Shown here: piece after piece, positions 6,339-10,000 of the stretch
Layout: the number at the start of each line of letters is the position of its first letter
Numbering within the stretch: position 1 is the stretch's first letter
DNA from: Desulfarculus sp.
GTDB taxonomy: Bacteria > Desulfobacterota > Desulfarculia > Desulfarculales > Desulfarculaceae
Assembly (NCBI GenBank): GCA_020216805.1
Contig: JAIWNN010000012.1
Span: forward strand, 1-10,000
Reading direction: 5' to 3'
Length of the DNA: 10,000 bases
Position numbers and translations under genes: made by a program
Notes under the pieces: model-generated
Databases searched by the model: none
Told to the model about the DNA's origin: nothing
What the model saw: the letters and a program-made list of their open reading frames with translations, nothing else

Positions 6339-7805
6339 TCAGGCGTCGGTCTGGGCCTGGCTGATGGCCCGGGCCCGCTGGTAGATCTCGTCGTAGGCCG
6401 GCGTGGCCTTGTCCCAAGAATGGTCCTGCGCCATGCCGCGCAGCATCATCGCCCGCCACAACTCGGGTTGACGATAGACCTCCAGGGCGCGGTGCAGGGC
6501 CTCCAGGAAGGAAGGCTGGTCATAGGCGACGAACTTGAACCCATGGCCGGGCTGGTCGGGGCGTTGGTCGACGACGGTGTCCTCCAGCCCTCCGGTGGCC
6601 CGGACCACTGGTACCGTGCCATAACGCATGGCGTGCAATTGGTGCAGACCGCAGGGCTCGTAGCGGCTGGGCATCAGCAACATGTCGCTGCCAGCCACCA
6701 GTTGATGGGCCATTTCCATCTCGTAGCCCACGTAGACCCCCAGCCGCTCGGGATTGCGCCGACGCAGGTCCTGGAGGAGAACATGGTAGCGATCCTCGCC
6801 ATAGCCCATCACCGCCAGGTCCAGACCCATCTCCAGGATGGTCTCCAGGCTGGAGACCAGCAGGTCCATGCCCCGGCGGTCCACCAGGCGGCCGATGAAG
6901 CAAGCCAGCGGGCGGCCATTGCTCGGGGCCAGGCCCATCAGTTGGCGGGCCTGTTCGCCGCAGCGAAGCTTGGGAGCCAGGTTGTCGGGGCCGTAGGTGG
7001 CCGCCAGGTAGGGATCGCGGCTGGGGTCCCAGGCCTGGTGGTCGATTCCGTTGGTCACCGCCACCAGGCGATCGCGCCGGGCCTGCAGCACCCCCTCCAG
7101 GCCGAAGCCCATCTCCGGGGTCAGAATCTCCTTGGCGTAGGTGGGGCTGACGGTGGTGATCATGTCGGCGAAGACCAGCCCGGCCTTCAGGAAATTGATC
7201 TTGCCGTAGAACTCGATGGCCTCCGGGGTGAAGTATTCCCAACCCAGGCCGGTCAGGGGCATGTCGTAGTGCCAGAAGATGCCCTGGGTGCCCAGGTTGT
7301 GGACCGTCATCACGGTGCCGGCCTGCTTGAGCAGGGGCTCCTGGCCGTAGATGGCCCGCAGGTAGAGGGGAATCAGGCCGGTGGTCCAGTCGTGGCAGTG
7401 GATCAGATCCACCGGCTGGCCCAGGGCCAGGGCCAGCTCCATGGCGGCCCGGCTGAAGAAGATGAAGCGTTCGGCGTTGTCCTCGTAGTCGCCGTAGGCG
7501 TTGCCGTAGAGCCCCTCGCGGTCGAACAGGTGCTCGTGGCCTATAAGGTAGATGTCCACCCCCGGCCCGGCCGGCAGGCGATGCACCTCCGCTCGATGGC
7601 GGCGCCAGGAGACCGGAACCTCCAGGGTCAGATCCATCCGCTCCAGGCGGGCGGCGACATCGGCCGCCAGCCGGCAATGGGGGGTGACCACCGAGATGCG
7701 ATGGCCGCGTTTGGCTAGGGCCAGGGGCAGATCGTGGGACACCTCCGCCAATCCGCCCACCCGGGCCAGGGGCCAAACCTCCGGCGAAACAAAGAGAACG
7801 TGCAT
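6339..7805 (-). CDS. glgA: Glycogen/starch synthase, GT5 family
   Basis: A 488-residue protein, the usual length for bacterial GlgA, which elongates alpha-1,4-glucan from ADP-glucose in the cytoplasm. Visible family blocks are MHVLFVSPEVWPLARVGGL at the N-terminus, HCHDWTTGL (136-143), TVHNLGTQG (167-175), the TTVSPTYAKEI block (217-227), VTNGID (250-255), FIGRLVDRRGMDLL (303-316), SRYEPCGLHQL (380-390, with E383) and RYGTVPVVRATGGLEDTV (394-411). Two lysines nearly invariant in the family are arginine here: R15 in the RVGGL motif (normally KxGGL; CGG at 7763-7761) and R311 (normally K in the QKG segment; CGG at 6875-6873). ATG at 7805 is preceded by CGGGGGA at short spacing. It is the first gene of a likely operon with the three-GAF kinase and the unknown gene at 3421-3960. 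The GT5 fold is firm; ADP-glucose use is inferred. Confidence 0.9.
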   Translation of the reverse strand: MHVLFVSPEVWPLARVGGLAEVSHDLPLALAKRGHRISVVTPHCRLAADVAARLERMDLTLEVPVSWRRHRAEVHRLPAGPGVDIYLIGHEHLFDREGLYGNAYGDYEDNAERFIFFSRAAMELALALGQPVDLIHCHDWTTGLIPLYLRAIYGQEPLLKQAGTVMTVHNLGTQGIFWHYDMPLTGLGWEYFTPEAIEFYGKINFLKAGLVFADMITTVSPTYAKEILTPEMGFGLEGVLQARRDRLVAVTNGIDHQAWDPSRDPYLAATYGPDNLAPKLRCGEQARQLMGLAPSNGRPLACFIGRLVDRRGMDLLVSSLETILEMGLDLAVMGYGEDRYHVLLQDLRRRNPERLGVYVGYEMEMAHQLVAGSDMLLMPSRYEPCGLHQLHAMRYGTVPVVRATGGLEDTVVDQRPDQPGHGFKFVAYDQPSFLEALHRALEVYRQPELWRAMMLRGMAQDHSWDKATPAYDEIYQRARAISQAQTDA

Positions 7806-7829
7806 ATGTCCCCCGCGTGATTTGCGTCT

Positions 7830-7859
7830 ATGATAGCACGACCGCAGGCCCGGCACCAA
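7830..7859 (-). promoter_or_regulatory. Candidate promoter for the glgA-kinase operon
   Basis: On the minus strand TTGGTG (7859-7854) and TATCAT (7835-7830) are separated by 18 bases; the -10 box is a 5-of-6 match. It is 25 bases from the glgA ATG, giving a short leader. This is the only AT-rich patch near the gene. Confidence 0.45.
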
Positions 7860-7881
7860 GTCCACCGGGACCGCGGCCGGC

Positions 7882-7911
7882 TTGACAGGCGGGCTCCCGG
7901 ACCGGTAGCCT
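7882..7911 (+). promoter_or_regulatory. Candidate promoter for the PAS kinase-response regulator pair
   Basis: A perfect TTGACA (7882-7887) is followed after 18 bases by TAGCCT (7906-7911), a weak -10. It lies 72 bases before the kinase ATG and back to back with the glgA promoter candidate. ACCGG (7901-7905) and CCGGT (7913-7917) form a short inverted repeat around the -10, which could be a protein site or chance. Confidence 0.35.
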
Positions 7912-7983
7912 GCCGGTGGTCGCCCCGGACCGCCCGGAGGCCCTGGGCCTTTCGGCGCGGCCGGGCCACGCCCCGAGGTGCCC

Positions 7984-9435
7984 ATGCTCACCGCCATCGT
8001 CCTCAAACGCCTGGCTGGCCTGGCGGCCCTGGTAGCGCTCCCCTTGGCCCTGTGGCTGGGCCTGGAACTGCGCCTGGTCTGGCCGGCGCTGGCCGCCGGC
8101 GGCCAGGCCGACCTGGCGCGGGAGGTCTGGCTGCGGTTGGCGGCGGTGCTGGTCGCCGCCGGGGGGGCAGTGCTGGGCGGCCTGCTCTGGCAGCGGCGTC
8201 TGGAGCGCCAGGTGGACACCTTGCTGGAGTCGTGCCAGCGGATGGCCCTGGGCGAACCGGCCGGGTTGCCGGACATGCCCCGGAAACTGGACGAGCTGGG
8301 CCGCCTGGGCCTGGCCATCCAGGTCCTGCGCGAGGCCCTGGTGGACTACTTAAGCCTCTACCGCCGCTTCTTCGATGCCGCGCCGGACATGTTCGTCTCC
8401 CTGGCCCCGCACAACGAGGCCATCCTGGACGCCAACCAGGCCTTCTGCCGGACGGTGGGGCAGCTCAAGTCCGAGGTGGTGGGTCGACCGGCCTCGCAGT
8501 TCATCAAACTGGAGCTGCCCTGGAACCAGGTTCTCTCCCGCTCGCGGGGACTTCTGCCCGGCAAGATGGAATCCGCCCGGGGTATGATCGAAGTAGAGGC
8601 CAGCGTCTCCCTGGAACAGGCCCCGGGAGGCCAGGTCTGGGCAGCGGGGGTGATGCTGCGCGACGTTTCCCAGACCCGGCGGCTGGTGGATGAATTGGTG
8701 CGCAAATCCGCCGCCCTGGAACGGGCGCTGGAGGAGATCAAGGGCGTGGAGAACCTCAAGGACCAGTTCCTGACCACCCTGAGCCACGAGCTGAAGACCC
8801 CCCTGGTCTCCCTGAAGGGATTCCTGCAGCTCATCATCCAGCAAAGGGTCAAGCCCGAGGAACAAGCGGAATACCTGCAGGTGTGCTGGCGCAATCTGCT
8901 AAAAATGGAGCGTCAAATCAATAACCTGCTGGAGCTGGCCCGTCTGAGCAACTTCAAGGACCAATACCCGTTGACCCCCCTGGACCTGGCGGCCCTGATC
9001 CGCACCGAGGCCGAGAACCTGCGTCTGGCGGCCCAGGAGAAGCAGGTGCGGATCATCCTGGACCAGGTTCCCCCCGGCCCGGTGATGATCAAGGGGCACT
9101 CGGAAAAAATCATCCAGCTACTAGACAACCTGTTGTTGAATGCGATCAAATATAACGTAGCCAATGGTCGGGTGGAGGTCTCGCTCTCCCAGCGCGAGGC
9201 GGCGGTGGTCCTGACGGTGGCCGATTCGGGCAAGGGCATCGCTCGGGAGAACATGGCCAAGATCTTCAACCGGTTCTACCGGGCCGACGTCAGCGGCACC
9301 GGCCGGCTGGAGGGCCTGGGCATCGGCTTGAGCCTGGTGCAGGAGATCGTCAAGCTGCACCAGGGCGACATCGAGGTGGAAAGCGAGCCGGGCAAGGGCA
9401 CCGTGTTCACCGTGATTCTGGAGGCCGCATCTTGA
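7984..9435 (+). CDS. Membrane-bound PAS-domain sensor histidine kinase
   Basis: A 483-residue inner-membrane kinase. Two hydrophobic segments (about 9-27 and 50-69) enclose a short outer loop of about 20 residues, followed by a HAMP-like linker (about 70-120), a PAS domain (about 125-235, starting FFDAAPDMFVSLAPHNEAIL and ending GVMLRDVSQTRRL), a coiled stretch, HisKA with SHELKTPLVSLKGF (phospho-acceptor H268) and an ATPase domain with N-box NLLLNAIKY (N386), G1 DSGKGI (D414), F-box FNRFY and G2 GLGIGLS. The loop is too small for a classical periplasmic sensor, so sensing by PAS or by the membrane part is likely. The ATG at 7984 has GAGGTG (7975-7980) in front; the GTG at 7978 would overlap that site and add only two residues. 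It overlaps the downstream response regulator by four bases and diverges from glgA. Confidence 0.93.
   Translation: MLTAIVLKRLAGLAALVALPLALWLGLELRLVWPALAAGGQADLAREVWLRLAAVLVAAGGAVLGGLLWQRRLERQVDTLLESCQRMALGEPAGLPDMPRKLDELGRLGLAIQVLREALVDYLSLYRRFFDAAPDMFVSLAPHNEAILDANQAFCRTVGQLKSEVVGRPASQFIKLELPWNQVLSRSRGLLPGKMESARGMIEVEASVSLEQAPGGQVWAAGVMLRDVSQTRRLVDELVRKSAALERALEEIKGVENLKDQFLTTLSHELKTPLVSLKGFLQLIIQQRVKPEEQAEYLQVCWRNLLKMERQINNLLELARLSNFKDQYPLTPLDLAALIRTEAENLRLAAQEKQVRIILDQVPPGPVMIKGHSEKIIQLLDNLLLNAIKYNVANGRVEVSLSQREAAVVLTVADSGKGIARENMAKIFNRFYRADVSGTGRLEGLGIGLSLVQEIVKLHQGDIEVESEPGKGTVFTVILEAAS
9420..9424 (+). promoter_or_regulatory. Ribosome binding site that decides the TTG start of the response regulator
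   Basis: GGAGG lies inside the last codons of the PAS kinase and 7 bases before TTG at 9432. A GTG at 9453 would be the next start but has no such site and would cut into the first strand of the receiver. The site therefore supports TTG as the real start. Confidence 0.7.
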
Positions 9436-9812
9436 CCTGCGTACTGCCCCTGGTGCTTCTGGTCGAGGATGACCCCGACACCGCCGCGCTCTATCGGGCG
9501 CTGCTGGGGTCCGAGGGCATAGAGGTGGTCCATTGCGCCGACTGCGGCGAGGCCCACCGCTGGTGGTCGGCTTCCGTGCGGCGGCCCGACCTGGTGGTGG
9601 TGGACGTGCGCTTGCCCGACGGCAACGGCCTGGAGCTTTGCCAGGCCATGGCCGAACCGGGCGGCGCCATGCCACCGGTGATGGTCCTCAGCGCCCATGG
9701 CGATCCCCGCATGCCCAGCCTCTGCGCCAAGGCCGGAGTCGCGGCCTTCCTGGACAAACTCAGCGGCATGGACTGTTTCGTCACCACCGCCCGCCAACTC
9801 CTGCGCGGCTGA
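9432..9812 (+). CDS. Single-domain (CheY-like) response regulator, TTG start
   Basis: A 126-residue receiver domain with no output domain. The acidic pocket E12-D13-D14, phospho-acceptor D58 (in VVVDVRLPDGNG), switch residue S87 (VLSAHG) and conserved K109 (FLDKLSG) are all present, so phosphorylation chemistry should be intact. It begins with TTG inside the kinase stop (TTGA overlap), preceded by GGAGG, so the two proteins are made together and are very probably cognate. With no DNA-binding or enzymatic part, it should act by binding a partner protein or as a phosphorelay intermediate. A C35-x-x-C38 pair sits in the loop after strand 2, an unusual place in receivers; whether it matters is unknown. 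A hairpin with a T-run follows the gene. Confidence 0.93.
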   Translation: MTCVLPLVLLVEDDPDTAALYRALLGSEGIEVVHCADCGEAHRWWSASVRRPDLVVVDVRLPDGNGLELCQAMAEPGGAMPPVMVLSAHGDPRMPSLCAKAGVAAFLDKLSGMDCFVTTARQLLRG

Positions 9813-9860
9813 CCGCAGCGATCGGTAAATTAAGCCCGATAATAAAACAAATACATAATC

Positions 9861-9907
9861 GGGCATTTTATACCGATCCATATCGGGTGATAATGCCCTA
9901 AATTTTT
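9861..9907 (+). terminator. Rho-independent terminator after the response regulator
   Basis: GGGCATT (9861-9867) pairs with AATGCCC (9892-9898), and inside it CCGAT (9873-9877) pairs with ATCGG (9882-9886) around a 4-base loop. A run of five T follows at 9903-9907. It lies about 50 bases after the stop of the regulator. An alternative upstream stem (GCCCGAT 9834-9840 with ATCGGGC 9858-9864) shares bases 9861-9864 with this one, so only one can form at a time. Confidence 0.65.
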
Positions 9908-10000
9908 CGTGGCCCCGTCCGCCTCCGGATTGTCCAAGACCACCGGACCGAGATCCGGCCCGGATTGCCGACCATCGCTAGCCGCCGATAATTTTATGAA
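9908..10000. other. Intergenic end of the window, no gene supported
   Basis: After the terminator the sequence is GC-rich with several short CCGG-type inverted repeats, then turns AT-rich in the last 15 bases. An ATG at 9996-9998 begins only two codons before the edge and has no ribosome binding site in front, so no gene can be claimed. Confidence 0.5.

Noticed and set aside
4054..6384. 776-codon open frame on the plus strand opposite the three-GAF kinase
   Set aside because: It is the antisense of the kinase reading frame: composition is dominated by His, Gln, Gly, Leu and Ala with no domain, and the minus-strand kinase has all catalytic motifs.
7806..8318. N-terminal extension of glgA upstream of the ATG at 7805
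   Set aside because: GlgA proteins begin at the MHVLFVSPEV motif. The extension is low-complexity, crosses the promoter candidates and overlaps the divergent kinase gene.
9908..10000. Start of a further gene at the ATG at 9996
   Set aside because: Only two codons before the window edge and no ribosome binding site, so unsupported.

Overview
This is a GC-rich (roughly two thirds G+C by eye), gene-dense bacterial segment. The gene content is a two-cluster Fe-S/double-CCG heterodisulfide-reductase-like protein, a bacteriohemerythrin, GAF-rich signalling proteins and a GT5 glycogen synthase. Together with the codon usage this fits an anaerobic or microaerophilic member of the former Deltaproteobacteria (Desulfobacterota). 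That placement is inference: there is no rRNA or other phylogenetic marker here.

Left part (1-2090): the 3' part of a DJ-1/PfpI-family gene (+) converges on a stand-alone GAF-domain gene (-), with a strong GC hairpin between them. A 351-base region (1176-1526) then separates the GAF gene from a divergently transcribed bacteriohemerythrin gene (+). It carries candidate promoters in both directions, a short palindrome next to the + strand -35 box, and two small hairpins in the probable GAF leader. After the bacteriohemerythrin lies a 68-base imperfect palindrome (1960-2027) that looks like a dispersed REP/MITE-type element.

Middle part (2091-7805, all on the minus strand): first a monocistronic HdrD/DsrK-like iron-sulfur oxidoreductase (2091-3233). 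Then comes a three-gene cluster read from right to left: glycogen synthase glgA (6339-7805), a soluble three-GAF histidine kinase (3979-6333, beginning 5 bases after glgA ends) and an unrecognised 179-residue protein (3421-3960, 18 bases further on). The spacing indicates one transcript.

Right part (7806-10000): divergently from glgA runs a membrane-bound PAS histidine kinase (7984-9435). It is translationally coupled through a TTGA overlap to a single-domain response regulator with a TTG start (9432-9812). An AT-rich hairpin and T-run terminator follows, and the last ~90 bases show no supportable gene.

Taken together, the window pairs carbon-storage synthesis with two histidine kinases and one output-less receiver across a shared 178-base divergent promoter region, next to redox and oxygen-related proteins. 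The points most worth a second look are: arginines in GlgA at both positions where invariant lysines are expected; a four-cysteine cluster in the second GAF domain of the glgA-linked kinase; the unrecognised third gene of that cluster; and the large palindrome at 1960-2027. All genes appear intact except the first, which is cut by the window edge. No RNA gene, CRISPR array, transposase or phage gene was seen.
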